Shown: positions 35,533-44,752, counted from the first letter of the stretch. The stretch: DNA of 64,000 nucleotides from Bradyrhizobium hereditatis (GCF_020329435.1 NZ_JAGKJK010000023.1:31677-95676), one strand, 5' to 3'. Notes: generated by a model not told the origin, from the letters alone. Program-made: numbers and translations.

Positions 35533-36434
35533 TAGTTCTGCTCCTCACGCATCATGCTGTCGATCAGTTTACGGTCCGGCATGCCGTCCCATCCCATGCC
35601 GCGCGCCGCCTTGGCGGCGGCCGCGGCGGAAGCAAAGCGCGCCGCGGCGAGCGGCGGCATCGCTTCGGCAAGTCCCAGCGCATAGGCGCCGTGAAAGACA
35701 TCGCCGCAGCCGGTGGTGTCGCGCGCCGCGACACGGAAAGCGGCCACTTGCGTGATCTTTCCATCGATCCACCACAGGCTGCCGGCGGTGCCGCAGGTCA
35801 CGGCGACGATCCCCTGGACGCGCTCGGCCGCGCGCTGCAGCCGCGCTTCGATCTCGCCGGCGCCGACCAGATCGGTCAGGCCTTCATCGGAGAACACGAC
35901 GTGGTCGGCGAGGCCGGCGAGCCGCGCCAGCATCTCGCGGTCGCCGCCGTCGGCATCCAGCACGCGGGGAATGCCGGCGTCGCGGGCGCGCCTCAGCGCA
36001 AGCTCAGAGCCTTCAGGCCAGCGGCTGTCGGCGAGCAGGACTGCGGTTTCCTTGAGGTCGTCCGCCGGCAGGTAGGACGCATCAGACGGCAGCCCCTTGC
36101 GATCGACAAAGATGCTGCGTTCGCCGGAACGGTCGACGATCACGGCAGCGCGCACCGTACGCGCGCCGGCAATGACGGCAAGGCCCGACAGGTCGACGCC
36201 ATGTCGCGTCAATGCGGTCCGCAAAGCGTGACCGGCGCTGTCGTCGCCGACCCGCCCCCACCAGCTCGCTTGTCCACCAAGGCGAACGATGGCGAGCGCG
36301 GCGGTGGCGGCAGGTCCGCCGCCGCTTTCGCGAAAATTGAGCGCCGTCGTCTTGAGCGGCGCGCGCGGCAGCGCCTCGACCTCGTAAACCTGGTCGAGCA
36401 CGCCATTGCCGACGCAGACGATCCGGCCGCTCAT
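35532..36434 (-). CDS. PfkB-family sugar kinase, YihV-like
   Basis: 300 residues. The sequence tracks YihV (6-deoxy-6-sulfofructose kinase) in several places: GGGPAATAALAIVRLG near residue 38, VLLADSRWPEG, VLDADGGDRE, HVVFSDEGLTDL and DTTGCGDVFHGAYALGLAE, which carries the catalytic Asp. It would phosphorylate a ketose, probably at C1. Likeness to YihV does not prove a sulfosugar, since no sulfoquinovosidase or isomerase gene is present. ATGA overlap with the alcohol dehydrogenase gene and TAATG with the aldolase gene tie the three into one pathway. Confidence 0.87.
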   Translation of the reverse strand: MSGRIVCVGNGVLDQVYEVEALPRAPLKTTALNFRESGGGPAATAALAIVRLGGQASWWGRVGDDSAGHALRTALTRHGVDLSGLAVIAGARTVRAAVIVDRSGERSIFVDRKGLPSDASYLPADDLKETAVLLADSRWPEGSELALRRARDAGIPRVLDADGGDREMLARLAGLADHVVFSDEGLTDLVGAGEIEARLQRAAERVQGIVAVTCGTAGSLWWIDGKITQVAAFRVAARDTTGCGDVFHGAYALGLAEAMPPLAAARFASAAAAAKAARGMGWDGMPDRKLIDSMMREEQN

Positions 36435-37405
36435 GACAGCGCCAGTTGCGGCTTCAGCCTTTCGCCGCGGGCAAAGGAGTTGAACAGCTCGGAAAGGCCG
36501 TCGAGATCGGCCTGCGCGTCGACCAGGCGCTCATATTTGTCGCGATCGGCGCGCAGCAGATCGAGATTTGCCTCGTAATCGCCGATCGGAAAATAAAACG
36601 AGCGGATCAGGAAGAAATCCTTCAGGCGGACTGAGCGCGTCTCTGAGATCGACCAGGCGTCGGACTCGCCGAGCTGAACGATCGCCCCCTCCGCCGCGAC
36701 CGCTTCGAGGGCGAGCTGCCGTGCGGGATCCTTGCCGGTCGCCTCGATCACCATGCTGTAGCGGCCGGCGGTCGCCGCTTCAGGCGTCGTGCGCTTGACA
36801 CCAAGCGTTTCGGCAAAGTGCGCGCGATAGTCCGATGGCTCCACCACTTCGATCGGCCCAAAGCCCATCCGATTGAGCACGATGATGGCACCGAGCCCGA
36901 TCGGACCGGCGCCGAGCACCAGGGTCTTGCCTGAGGTCACGATGCGCCGCGCCAGCCGCACGCCATGCGCCGTGGTGCCGATGGTATCGAGCAACAGCGG
37001 CGCCAGCCGATCCGGAATGTCGTCCGGCACCGGCAACAGGCAACGCTCAGGCGCGGTAAGCTTCTCGGCATAGCCACCGGGCCGCTGCCAGCCGATCAAC
37101 TGCCGGACGCCGGTGCCGTGATCGCACAGATGCGTGCGGCCGGCGCGGCAGGCCTCGCACGTTCCGCAGAACACGGGGATGTAGACGACGACACGCTCGC
37201 CATGGCGCGAATGGCCGGGCTGGTCGATACGTCCAGCGATCTCGTGGCCGGAAGTAACCGGCCAGCCCTGCCGCCACGGGCGGAAATCGCTGCCGCAAAG
37301 CGCGCAGGCCGCAACACGCACGACGACCTCATTCTCCGCAGGACGGGGATCGTCAGCCTCTTCGATCGTGATCCGGCCCTGGCCGTGAAACTTTGCCACT
37401 CTCAT
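36431..37405 (-). CDS. zinc-dependent alcohol dehydrogenase (MDR family)
   Basis: 324 residues from the ATG at 37405, which overlaps the permease stop (ATGA). A longer open frame upstream is antisense-like and rejected. Catalytic zinc residues are in CALCGSDF (Cys37) and TSGHEIAG. The structural zinc site is the four-Cys cluster CGTCEACRAGRTHLC. The Rossmann motif is VLGAGPIGLGAI. The family includes polyol, threonine and galactitol-type dehydrogenases. Between transporter genes and a ketose kinase it most likely oxidises an imported alditol or hydroxyl to a ketose. It is about 20 residues shorter than typical members. Confidence 0.88.
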   Translation of the reverse strand: MRVAKFHGQGRITIEEADDPRPAENEVVVRVAACALCGSDFRPWRQGWPVTSGHEIAGRIDQPGHSRHGERVVVYIPVFCGTCEACRAGRTHLCDHGTGVRQLIGWQRPGGYAEKLTAPERCLLPVPDDIPDRLAPLLLDTIGTTAHGVRLARRIVTSGKTLVLGAGPIGLGAIIVLNRMGFGPIEVVEPSDYRAHFAETLGVKRTTPEAATAGRYSMVIEATGKDPARQLALEAVAAEGAIVQLGESDAWSISETRSVRLKDFFLIRSFYFPIGDYEANLDLLRADRDKYERLVDAQADLDGLSELFNSFARGERLKPQLALS

Positions 37406-38217
37406 CCCTTGACTGCTCCTGCCGCAAGACCACCGACCAGCCGGCGCTGGATCAACAGCGTGAGGATGAGCGGCGGCAGCGCAATGACTACCGCGGCCGC
37501 CATCAGCGCGCCCCAGTTGGTCACGCCCTCGCCGATGAAGTTGAAGCTCGCGACAATCGCCGTCTTGGTCTCGATACCCGACAGCACCAGCGCAAACAGA
37601 AAATAATTCCAGGAGAAGACGAAGCTGAGGATCGAGGCGACGACTACGCCGGGCATCGCGATCGGCAGCACGACAAGGCGCAAGGTCTGATCCTGCCGCG
37701 CGCCATCGATCTGCGCGGCCTCCACCAGCTCGCGTGGCAACGCATCGAAATAGGGCAGCAGCACCCAGATCACGATTGGCAGCGTGATCACCGCATGGGT
37801 CAGGATCAGCACCAGATAGCCACCGACGAGGTTGATCTTGCTGAACATCATCAGCCACGGCAGCAGGAACAGCGTGCCGGGCGCCATGCGCGCGAACAGC
37901 GTTGCGGTCGCAGGCCACGACATACGGTGCCATGCGATGGCAAAGGCGGCGGGAACGCCAAGCACCAGCCCGAGCAGCGTGGAGCCGCCGGCGACGATCA
38001 GGCTGTTCAGCGTGTTGTGCAGGAAGTCGTTGCGCGAGAACAGCTCGATGAAATTGTCAAGAGTCGGCGTGAAGAACAGGCGCGGCGGTATGGCGGCGAC
38101 CTCGGTGCGCGGCTTGAACGCGGACAGGAAGGTCCACGCGATCGGGAGCACGAGCACGATCAGCACGACCACGAGCTGGGTCGCGTCGGCCATGCGAAGG
38201 AGGCGCCGCTTCACCAT
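37402..38217 (-). CDS. ABC sugar transporter permease (MalG type)
   Basis: 271 residues with six helices, starting VVVLIVLVLPIAWTFLSAF. The EAA loop reads EAAQIDGARQDQTLRLVVLPIAMPG. It begins seven bases inside the end of the MalF-type gene and overlaps the dehydrogenase start by four. It forms the channel for the second sugar importer. No cognate ATPase is encoded in this cluster. Confidence 0.9.
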   Translation of the reverse strand: MVKRRLLRMADATQLVVVLIVLVLPIAWTFLSAFKPRTEVAAIPPRLFFTPTLDNFIELFSRNDFLHNTLNSLIVAGGSTLLGLVLGVPAAFAIAWHRMSWPATATLFARMAPGTLFLLPWLMMFSKINLVGGYLVLILTHAVITLPIVIWVLLPYFDALPRELVEAAQIDGARQDQTLRLVVLPIAMPGVVVASILSFVFSWNYFLFALVLSGIETKTAIVASFNFIGEGVTNWGALMAAAVVIALPPLILTLLIQRRLVGGLAAGAVKG

Positions 38218-39137
38218 GCCGCCGCCCTCCTCAGCCGCGCGAACATCAGCACCGAGCCGAACACGATAGCCGACAGTGTCACCATGATTGCGCTGGCGTA
38301 ACCGAGCTCGAAGAACTCAAAGCCGCGGCGATAGGCCAGGATGTTGAGCGTCGTGCTGGAAAAGCCGGGCCCGCCCTGCGTCGTCAGATAGATGATGTCG
38401 AAGAAGCGGAGGATGTCGACGCTGCGCAGCACGGCGGCCGTGATCAGCGTCGGCCCGAGCAGCGGCAGCGTCACGTAGCGGAAGCGGGTCCAGCCGTGGG
38501 CGCCGTCCATCTCCGCGGATTCGAAGACGTCGTGGGGAAGCGAAAGATAACCGCCCATTACGATCAGCGCGACGAACGGCGTCCATTGCCAGGTGTCGAG
38601 CGCGGCAATCGTGAACATCACGGTGTCCGGATTGGACAGCCAGAGTGCCGGCGGCAGCCCCAGCTTCGAGAGCAGCCAATTGGCGATGCCGAAGCTGGGA
38701 TCGAGAATGACGATCGCCATCATGCCGACCACGACCGGCGGCAGCATGAACGGCGACACCATCACGGTGCGAACCAGTCCGCGCGCGGTCTGGAATCGCG
38801 CGAGCAGCAGGCCGAGCCAGGTCCCGATCACGAGTTGAAACGACAGCGAGACGACATAGAGCAGCAGGGTGAGGTAAAGGCCGTTCCAGAATTCGGCATC
38901 GGAAAGCATGCGGCGAAAATTGCCGACGCCGATGAAGCGCGGCGCGCTGCCGAGCTGCACCTCGCTGAGTGCCAGCCACACCGCGTAGCCGAACGGAAAG
39001 GCGATCATGGCGCCGGCAAACAGCAGCGCCGGCGCGGCCATCCAGCGAAAATCATTGCCGGCAAGCACAGTCGTGAAGCCGCCGACGCCGGCGGCTTCCG
39101 TTGTCTGGCTTACTACGGCATCACTGTAGCTTGGCAA
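38211..39137 (-). CDS. ABC sugar transporter permease (MalF type)
   Basis: About 308 residues if translation starts at the TTG at 39137, which overlaps the end of the binding-protein gene. There is no in-frame ATG near the junction; a GTG at 39068 (VLAGNDFRW) is the alternative. Helix 1 is APALLFAGAMIAFPFGYAVWL and the EAA loop is ESAEMDGAHGWTRFRYVTLPLL. Six membrane segments are visible. It forms the heterodimeric channel with the MalG-type protein. The tight overlaps at both ends show a compact operon. Confidence 0.85.
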   Translation of the reverse strand: MPSYSDAVVSQTTEAAGVGGFTTVLAGNDFRWMAAPALLFAGAMIAFPFGYAVWLALSEVQLGSAPRFIGVGNFRRMLSDAEFWNGLYLTLLLYVVSLSFQLVIGTWLGLLLARFQTARGLVRTVMVSPFMLPPVVVGMMAIVILDPSFGIANWLLSKLGLPPALWLSNPDTVMFTIAALDTWQWTPFVALIVMGGYLSLPHDVFESAEMDGAHGWTRFRYVTLPLLGPTLITAAVLRSVDILRFFDIIYLTTQGGPGFSSTTLNILAYRRGFEFFELGYASAIMVTLSAIVFGSVLMFARLRRAAAW

Positions 39138-40422
39138 GGTCTGCGTCCGCAGCACGCGCCGCTTCCGCCGGCGTCGCACGCCCCTGCACGATCGCCTGCA
39201 TGGCGCCGCCGATGATGTCACGCGCTTCGGGAATGCGGTCGGTCGGCGACTGATAGACGCCGGTGCCGGTGCGGCCAATCTCGATCAGCGCATTCGCCCA
39301 CGCCCGCCGGATCGGCAGTTCCTTGGCCCAGGCGTTGAACGCCTCGCCCTCGAAGACGCTGGCGCGCGGCGGCGCCACGCCGGCCTGAACCAGCTTGGCC
39401 TGCACCTCGCGGCTGGTGGCCCATTGCAGGAACAGCCAGGCGGCCGGCTGCCGCTTGGAATGCGCGGAGATCGCCACCGTCCAGCCGATCGCGACCGGCT
39501 TCGAGATCTTGGTGTCGCGGCCGGGCGGCAGCACCTTCACGCCGAGATCGTTGGCGCGATTGGGGAAGCGCACGATATTGGCGAATTCGTTGCTGCTCTC
39601 ATGGGTCATCGCGATGCGGCCCTGCCCGAGCAGTTCGATCACCTGGGTAAAGGTATGATTCAGCGCGCCGGGCGGGCCATAGTCCTTCAGGAGATTCGAA
39701 TACATTTCGAGGCCGCGAACGCTGCCCGGTTGCGACAGGCCGGGCTTGCCATCCGGCGTCGCGAACGAGCCGCCCGAATTGTAGATGAAGCCAGCCATCG
39801 CATAGGGCGTGACGCCGCGGATGCCACGCGCGGCCCACACGCCCTGGTTCGCATCGCACGCCTTGATCGCGGCAGCCGCGGCCGGAATGTCCTCGAGCGC
39901 AGCCGGCTCGGCGATCTTGCAACGCTCGAAAATATCCTTGCGCCAGTAGAACAGCGGGCCTTCCTGGTTGATCGGCAGGGCGACGATCTGTTTTCCGAAG
40001 GTCGAGGCTTGGCGGATCGAGGCGGCGAAATCCTCATAGTTGAAGTCCGGCATGGTCAGCGACTTGTCGGCCATCAGCGGTGCGAGATCGGCATACCAGC
40101 CGGCGCGGTGGAAGACCGCGCCCTCGCGGCTGGTCAGCGACATGTAGACGTCCATGTCGGCCGAACCGCCCTGCATCAGCGTGGTGAGGCGGGCGCGGAA
40201 CTGCTCCTCGTTGAAGATCTCGATGCGCGCCTTGATGCCGGTCTTGGCGGTGAAGTCGGCCACCATGTCGCGCATTGCCTGCGACCATGGATGGTTGTTG
40301 AACATCAGATTGATCGTCTGCCCGTCCTGGGTGCGCCAGTTAAAGCCCTGGGCGGCCGCCGGACCCGCGACGGCAAGAGCAGCGGCAAACAATACGCTGC
40401 CAAAAAGACCGAACTTCCTCAT
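39121..40422 (-). CDS. ABC transporter extracellular solute-binding protein, family 1 (Sec-exported)
   Basis: 433 residues. Signal peptide MRKFGLFGSVLFAAALAVAG with cleavage near GPAAAQ. The mature protein has INLMFNNHPWSQAMRDMVADF and GGSADMDVYMSLTSREGA in the first lobe, then PINQEGPLFYWRKDIFERC, and ends in the alpha-helical lobe with RIPEARDIIGGAMQAIVQG. It captures a sugar or polyol in the periplasm. Unlike the first cluster's binding protein it uses Sec rather than Tat export. It heads the operon after the SDR gene. Confidence 0.9.
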   Translation of the reverse strand: MRKFGLFGSVLFAAALAVAGPAAAQGFNWRTQDGQTINLMFNNHPWSQAMRDMVADFTAKTGIKARIEIFNEEQFRARLTTLMQGGSADMDVYMSLTSREGAVFHRAGWYADLAPLMADKSLTMPDFNYEDFAASIRQASTFGKQIVALPINQEGPLFYWRKDIFERCKIAEPAALEDIPAAAAAIKACDANQGVWAARGIRGVTPYAMAGFIYNSGGSFATPDGKPGLSQPGSVRGLEMYSNLLKDYGPPGALNHTFTQVIELLGQGRIAMTHESSNEFANIVRFPNRANDLGVKVLPPGRDTKISKPVAIGWTVAISAHSKRQPAAWLFLQWATSREVQAKLVQAGVAPPRASVFEGEAFNAWAKELPIRRAWANALIEIGRTGTGVYQSPTDRIPEARDIIGGAMQAIVQGRATPAEAARAADADLAKLQ

Positions 40423-40455
40423 GATCGTTCTCCCTCCCCTGCTCTCGTTCTTCTC

Positions 40456-41169
40456 TCAGGATGCGACGTAGCCTCCGTCCACCGGAATGGTAACGCCATT
40501 GATCAGGCGCGAGGCGGGCGAAGCCAGGAACACCGCCGTTCCGGCCAATTCCTCCGGCTCCGACCAGCGCTTGGTCGGCAGGCGCGCCATCACCTTGTTG
40601 TTGAAGGCCTCTTCCTCGCGGCCACGGCGGCTGATCTCGGTGTTGATCCAGCCGGGTGCAATCGCGTTCACGCGGATGCCGTCTTCGGCGTAAGCGACCG
40701 CCAGCGACTTGGTCAGACCGACGATGGCAGTCTTGGCCGCCGCATAGCCCGGGATCATCGCCGAGCCGAAATAGGAATACATCGAGCCGATATTGATCAG
40801 GCAGCCCTTGGTCCTCGCCAGATGCGGCCGGAACGCAGTGGCAAGCCGCAAATTGCCGACCAAGTGGATATCGACGATATCGCTGAAGACTTCCGGCTTG
40901 TGCTCCTCGTGGCGGATCAGCCGGCCGGCACAGTGGATCAGCACGTGCAGCGTCTGGATCTTGTCAGCAAGCGCACGCACCGCTTCGTTGTCGCGCACAT
41001 CGAGGGGTTCGAAGGCAAATCCCTCGTCGCGCGCGGGCGGCTTGATATCGCAGATGGTGACGGTCGCGCCGGCATCGCGGAACGCGCGGGCGAAGGCAGT
41101 GCCAATGCCACCGGCGCCGCCGCTGATCAGGACATGCTGGCCGCTGACCGAAAAATCCGGGGCGTTCAT
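40456..41169 (-). CDS. short-chain dehydrogenase/reductase
   Basis: 237 residues. Cofactor loop SGGAGGIGTAF at about 15-25, Asp in ICDIKPPA favouring NAD, NIGSMYSYFG with the catalytic Ser, and YAAAKTAIVGL with the catalytic Tyr and Lys. The end is TIPVDGGYVAS. It is the first gene of the leftward sugar operon, opposite the DeoR regulator. With the zinc dehydrogenase it could give two oxidation or epimerisation steps on the imported sugar. Substrate unknown. Confidence 0.87.
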   Translation of the reverse strand: MNAPDFSVSGQHVLISGGAGGIGTAFARAFRDAGATVTICDIKPPARDEGFAFEPLDVRDNEAVRALADKIQTLHVLIHCAGRLIRHEEHKPEVFSDIVDIHLVGNLRLATAFRPHLARTKGCLINIGSMYSYFGSAMIPGYAAAKTAIVGLTKSLAVAYAEDGIRVNAIAPGWINTEISRRGREEEAFNNKVMARLPTKRWSEPEELAGTAVFLASPASRLINGVTIPVDGGYVAS

Positions 41170-41384
41170 CGCACCAGCCCTCCGGCACGATCACGCCAAC
41201 GCTGAATTTGCGAACGCTGATAGCTTCGCATTTCCTGTCCTCCCGGTCCCGTCGCTGGGCGACGATGTTCGTTATTGAAAAGGAAGGATAGTTCAAATGT
41301 TCTATTCCGCAAGCCATATTTTCGATTTCGCGCATTCCGCTGCACGGGTATAATCCGCCCGGAACCACCGGAGCCCTCTGCCCC

Positions 41385-42164
41385 ATGCAGATCGATTCCC
41401 GCCAGGAGCGCATTCTCGAAATCCTGATGCGCCGCGGTTATGCCGGCATCGACGAGCTGGTGGCGAGCTTCGACGTCACGCCGCAAACCATCCGCCGCGA
41501 CCTGCAGGATCTTGCCGATCGCGGCCTGCTGCGCCGTCATCATGGCGGTGCCAGCGTGATGTCGAGCACCGCCAACACCGACTATGCGCGCCGGCACATC
41601 GAGAACGCCGCGGAGAAGGCGAACATTGCCGCGGCCGCCGCCAGCTTGATCACACCCGGCTCCTCCATCTTCATGACACCCGGGACCACCGTGGAAGCCA
41701 CGGCGAGCGCACTCGTTGAACGCAAGCTGACGGGCCTGCGCGTCATCACCAACAGCACGGCAGCGGCGCGCATCCTCGGCCGTGACTCGGGGATCGCGAT
41801 CCACGTCACCGGCGGCCTCTGGCAGCAGAACAATCACGCCCTCTCGGGGCCGGCCGCCGCCGAGTTCGTCGGCCGTTACCGGTGCGACGTGCTGCTCACC
41901 AGCATTGGATCGATCGATTCCGACGGCTGGCTATTGGAATTTCGCGACGAGGAGACCCTGGTGGCCAAGGCGATGCTTGCGAATGCACGCCGGCGCATCC
42001 TGCTTGCCGACCATTCGAAGTTCACGCGCGTGGCGGCCTGCAAGCTCGCCGAGCTCAGCGACATGACGACCGTCATCACTGATCGGCCGCCATCGAGCGC
42101 GATGATGAAGAAGATCAAGGACAGCAAATGCGAACTGATCGTGGCCGGCGACGATCAGAAGTGA
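41385..42164 (+). CDS. DeoR-family transcriptional repressor
   Basis: 259 residues. The N-terminal winged helix contains RQERILEILMRRGYAGIDELVASFDVTPQTIRRDLQDL (residue span 6-43). The C-terminal sugar-phosphate sensing domain has FMTPGTTVEATASAL, VITNSTAAARIL, SGPAAAEFVGRY and the ADHSKFTR loop. It is divergent from the SDR/ABC/aldolase operon across 215 bases that are AT-rich near the start. DeoR proteins of this type respond to a phosphorylated sugar, which the PfkB kinase in the operon would supply. Confidence 0.92.
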   Translation: MQIDSRQERILEILMRRGYAGIDELVASFDVTPQTIRRDLQDLADRGLLRRHHGGASVMSSTANTDYARRHIENAAEKANIAAAAASLITPGSSIFMTPGTTVEATASALVERKLTGLRVITNSTAAARILGRDSGIAIHVTGGLWQQNNHALSGPAAAEFVGRYRCDVLLTSIGSIDSDGWLLEFRDEETLVAKAMLANARRRILLADHSKFTRVAACKLAELSDMTTVITDRPPSSAMMKKIKDSKCELIVAGDDQK

Positions 42165-42243
42165 GGCCGCTCGCGCCCTCAAACAACTTCATGTCGCGAA
42201 AGCTCTTGCGCCCTTCGGACGACGAGACGCAGGCATTCAAACA

Positions 42244-43458
42244 TCAACTGTCCGCCACAACCGGCAGCTCCGCGATCATGCGAATGCCGGGCCGCCGTCG
42301 CCAATGAATCTGTGACGGCTCGATCGCCAGCTTGAGTTTGGGCCAGCGCGTGAACAGCGCCTGCAGCGCGCAGATCGCCTCGATGCGCGCGAGCTGGTGG
42401 CCGAGGCAGAAGTGAATGCCCGTTCCGAACGCGAGATGCCGGTTCGGCCGCCGCTCGAGATCGAGGCGCTCAGGATGCTCGTTTGCCTTCGGATCCAGAT
42501 TGGCGGCGACGATCATTGCCATGATCCGGTCGCCCTTCTTCAGCTTCACGCCCTCGATATCGACGCCCGCGCGCACGTAGCGCGGCTTTGAGAACTGCAC
42601 CGGCGAGACGAAGCGGAGGAATTCTTCGACCGCGAGGCTGGCGCGGCTCCAGTCCGCCGTGAGCCAATCGCGGCGAACCGGATCTTTCAGCAGCTCGAAA
42701 ACCGATCCGCTGATCAGATGTGTCGTGGTTTCGGAACCGGCGCCGAGCAGCAGAAACACCATCGAGACCATCTCGTCCGGCGTGATGCGGCCGCCTTCCC
42801 TTTCGACGCGTACCAGCTCGGCGATCAATCCCTCGCCGCCTTGCTCGCGGGCAACCTGCAGACGCCCCTGCAGATAGCGGCGCATCCTGAACAGCCCACC
42901 CATCAGGCGCACCAGGCCGAATGCGCTGGCAAGATTGGCGATCGAATTCGCCCAGGCGATGAATTTCGGCCGATCGGCCAGCGGCAGGCCGAGCAGCTCG
43001 CAAATCACCGCCAGCGGCAGCAACCGCGCATAGCGCTGCACCAGATCGGCGGGGCTGCCTGCCATAAACAATTCGTCAGCGAGGCGATCGGCGATGGCGC
43101 GGATATGCGGCTCCATGTCGAGCACGGCGCGACGGCGAAACGCCTCATCGACGATATCGCGCAGACGGGTGTGGTCCGGCTCATCCATCGTCAGCATATT
43201 ATTGGCGACGGCTGCGATGGATTTCGGCATCCACCAGGGCAGCCCTGCGAGCCACCCGCCCTCCTTGCGCAGCGTGAATAGCGCGCTGTCTTTCAAGACG
43301 CGCGCCGTCGCCTCGTAGGTCGTGGTGACCCAGACCCGGCCGATGATCGGAAATTTTGTCGCGACGACCGGCCCATTGGAGCGCAAGCTCGCCACGCCTG
43401 CCTGTGGATCGCGCAAAAAGGCCTCGCCGGCGAAATCGACAAGCTCTGCCATCGGCAC
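42244..43458 (-). CDS. cytochrome P450 (bacterial class I type)
   Basis: 404 residues. I-helix AGSETT (240-245), the ExxR pair Glu279/Arg282, and the heme loop FGTGIHFCLGHQLA with the iron ligand Cys351 are all in place. There is no membrane anchor, so it is a soluble monooxygenase needing ferredoxin and ferredoxin reductase, neither of which is encoded nearby. An alternative start two codons in (MAELVDF) is possible. It is on the same strand as the dioxygenase and ring-cleavage product genes, so hydroxylation or O-demethylation of an aromatic is plausible but unproven. Confidence 0.92.
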   Translation of the reverse strand: MPMAELVDFAGEAFLRDPQAGVASLRSNGPVVATKFPIIGRVWVTTTYEATARVLKDSALFTLRKEGGWLAGLPWWMPKSIAAVANNMLTMDEPDHTRLRDIVDEAFRRRAVLDMEPHIRAIADRLADELFMAGSPADLVQRYARLLPLAVICELLGLPLADRPKFIAWANSIANLASAFGLVRLMGGLFRMRRYLQGRLQVAREQGGEGLIAELVRVEREGGRITPDEMVSMVFLLLGAGSETTTHLISGSVFELLKDPVRRDWLTADWSRASLAVEEFLRFVSPVQFSKPRYVRAGVDIEGVKLKKGDRIMAMIVAANLDPKANEHPERLDLERRPNRHLAFGTGIHFCLGHQLARIEAICALQALFTRWPKLKLAIEPSQIHWRRRPGIRMIAELPVVADS

Positions 43459-43666
43459 ACCTCACGACGTCTTTCCACGCCCGACATCAAGTGGTGCGCA
43501 ACATGCTCGGCGCAATACGGCGGAGATGTCTCTCACCGAGGGCTGCCATGCATCCGGGACATTCGGGTCGATCGGTCTCGCCGATTGTGGCCCCGCTCTT
43601 GCTAACGGGAACCACGACCTGAAAGTGAGCCGGATCAGTAGGCCGCAGAGATGCGCGGTCCGATCC

Positions 43667-44617
43667 TCAGACCGGCGGCGTGCCGTGTGTGTGAAACGAC
43701 TCGATCGTCTTCAACCCCCAGGCCTGGCCCTTCTTACGCTCTTCCTCGGTCCAGACGATCGGCTTCCAGTCGGGCGCGAGGATCAGACGTGCGCCGGCGT
43801 TGGCGACCTCGACGCGGTTGCCGCCGGGCTCCCAGACATAGAGGAAGAAGGTCTGCTGGATCGCGTGCTTGTGCGGGCCGGTTTCGATGTAAATGCCATT
43901 TTCGAGAAAGATGTCGGCGGCGCGTAGGATCTCCTCGCGGCTGTCAAGCGCATAGGTGACGTGATGGAAACGGCCAGCCTTGCCGTAGTGGTCGCGGGTG
44001 TAGGCGAAGTCATAGCTTTTGTTCGACATCGTCATCCACATCGCCGCCTCAGTGCCGTCGTTGAGCACGATCTGCTCGGTGGTGCGCAAGCCGAGATAGT
44101 TTTCGAAGAAGAGACGGTTCGCCTTGATGTCAACGGCAAGGCAATTGAGATGATCGAGCCGGCGGACGTTGACGCCGCGCGCGGGAAACCGCTGCGCCTG
44201 GTTCTTCAGGGCCGGCTTGAGTTCGGGTGGCGCCTGATACCACTCGGTCTCATAGTAGAGCTCGACGATATGGCCATCGGGATCGCGGCAGCGGAATGTT
44301 GGTCCCTGTCCCAGGTCGCCATCGATCCAGCCAATATCAAAGCCCGAGCCCTTCAGCGCGGCGACACGGCGCTCGAGCGCCTGCGGGCTGCGCGCGCGGA
44401 AGGCCATGTGCTCCATGCCTGACGTCTTCGAGGCCGTCAGCTTCAGCGAATAGCGTTCGTAGTCGTCCCAGCCGCGCAGGTACACCGACTCGCCTTTCCG
44501 GCCGCTGATCGTCATGCCCAAGACATCGACGAAAAATTTCAGGCTCTCGTCCGGCTTCGGCGTCAACAATTCCATGTGGCCGAGATGGGCGAGATCGAAA
44601 ATCGGCTCGGGGGTCAT
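43667..44617 (-). CDS. type I extradiol ring-cleavage dioxygenase (catechol 2,3-dioxygenase/VOC family)
   Basis: 316 residues, two VOC modules per half as in XylE. Iron ligands are His156 (RLDHLN), one His of the 218-219 pair (RFHHVTY) and Glu270 (GGNRVEV). The family signature from GPHKHAIQQTFFLYVWEP to NRVE is intact. It opens a catechol-type ring next to the hydroxyls using Fe(II) and O2. The cluster's downstream enzymes use PDC, OMA and CHA, which normally arise from type II (LigAB/GalA/DesZ) dioxygenases. Either this enzyme fills that role or it serves another branch. Confidence 0.88.
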   Translation of the reverse strand: MTPEPIFDLAHLGHMELLTPKPDESLKFFVDVLGMTISGRKGESVYLRGWDDYERYSLKLTASKTSGMEHMAFRARSPQALERRVAALKGSGFDIGWIDGDLGQGPTFRCRDPDGHIVELYYETEWYQAPPELKPALKNQAQRFPARGVNVRRLDHLNCLAVDIKANRLFFENYLGLRTTEQIVLNDGTEAAMWMTMSNKSYDFAYTRDHYGKAGRFHHVTYALDSREEILRAADIFLENGIYIETGPHKHAIQQTFFLYVWEPGGNRVEVANAGARLILAPDWKPIVWTEEERKKGQAWGLKTIESFHTHGTPPV

Positions 44618-44649
44618 TGCATGCTCCTGATGACCAACATCCTGGGATC

Positions 44650-44752
44650 GTCATACCCCGCGAAAACGGGGTATCCAGTACGCCGAAGCTCTTCCGTAAA
44701 ACCTAAGCCTTCTCGGAGCACTGGATCATCCGCTTTCGCGGATGATGACAGC
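44650..44752. repeat. about 100-bp palindromic repeat, copy 2 of 3
   Basis: The ends gtcataccccgcgaaaacgg and ccgctttcgcggatgatgac frame inner arms atccagta and cactggat. It matches the layout of copies at 33858 and 63652. It sits just downstream of the 4,5-dihydroxyphthalate decarboxylase-like gene and upstream of the dioxygenase gene, splitting what might otherwise be one operon. Confidence 0.85.

Noticed and set aside
37406..37933. 5' extension of the zinc alcohol dehydrogenase frame
   Set aside because: The extension overlaps the MalG-type permease out of frame. The ATG at 37405 gives the normal MDR N-terminus and an ATGA overlap.
39424..41205. Plus-strand open frame of 593 codons opposite the binding-protein and SDR genes
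   Set aside because: Arg/Gly/Asp/His-rich antisense composition with no recognisable domain.
41170..41384. DeoR operator repeats (TTTCG-like) in the divergent gap
   Set aside because: Short AT-rich words such as ttttcgatttcg are present, but no clear repeated or palindromic unit could be defended.
34498..42164. Second sugar cluster as a complete sulfoquinovose pathway
   Set aside because: Only the kinase looks YihV-like; the sulfoquinovosidase, isomerase and SLA reductase genes expected for that pathway are absent.
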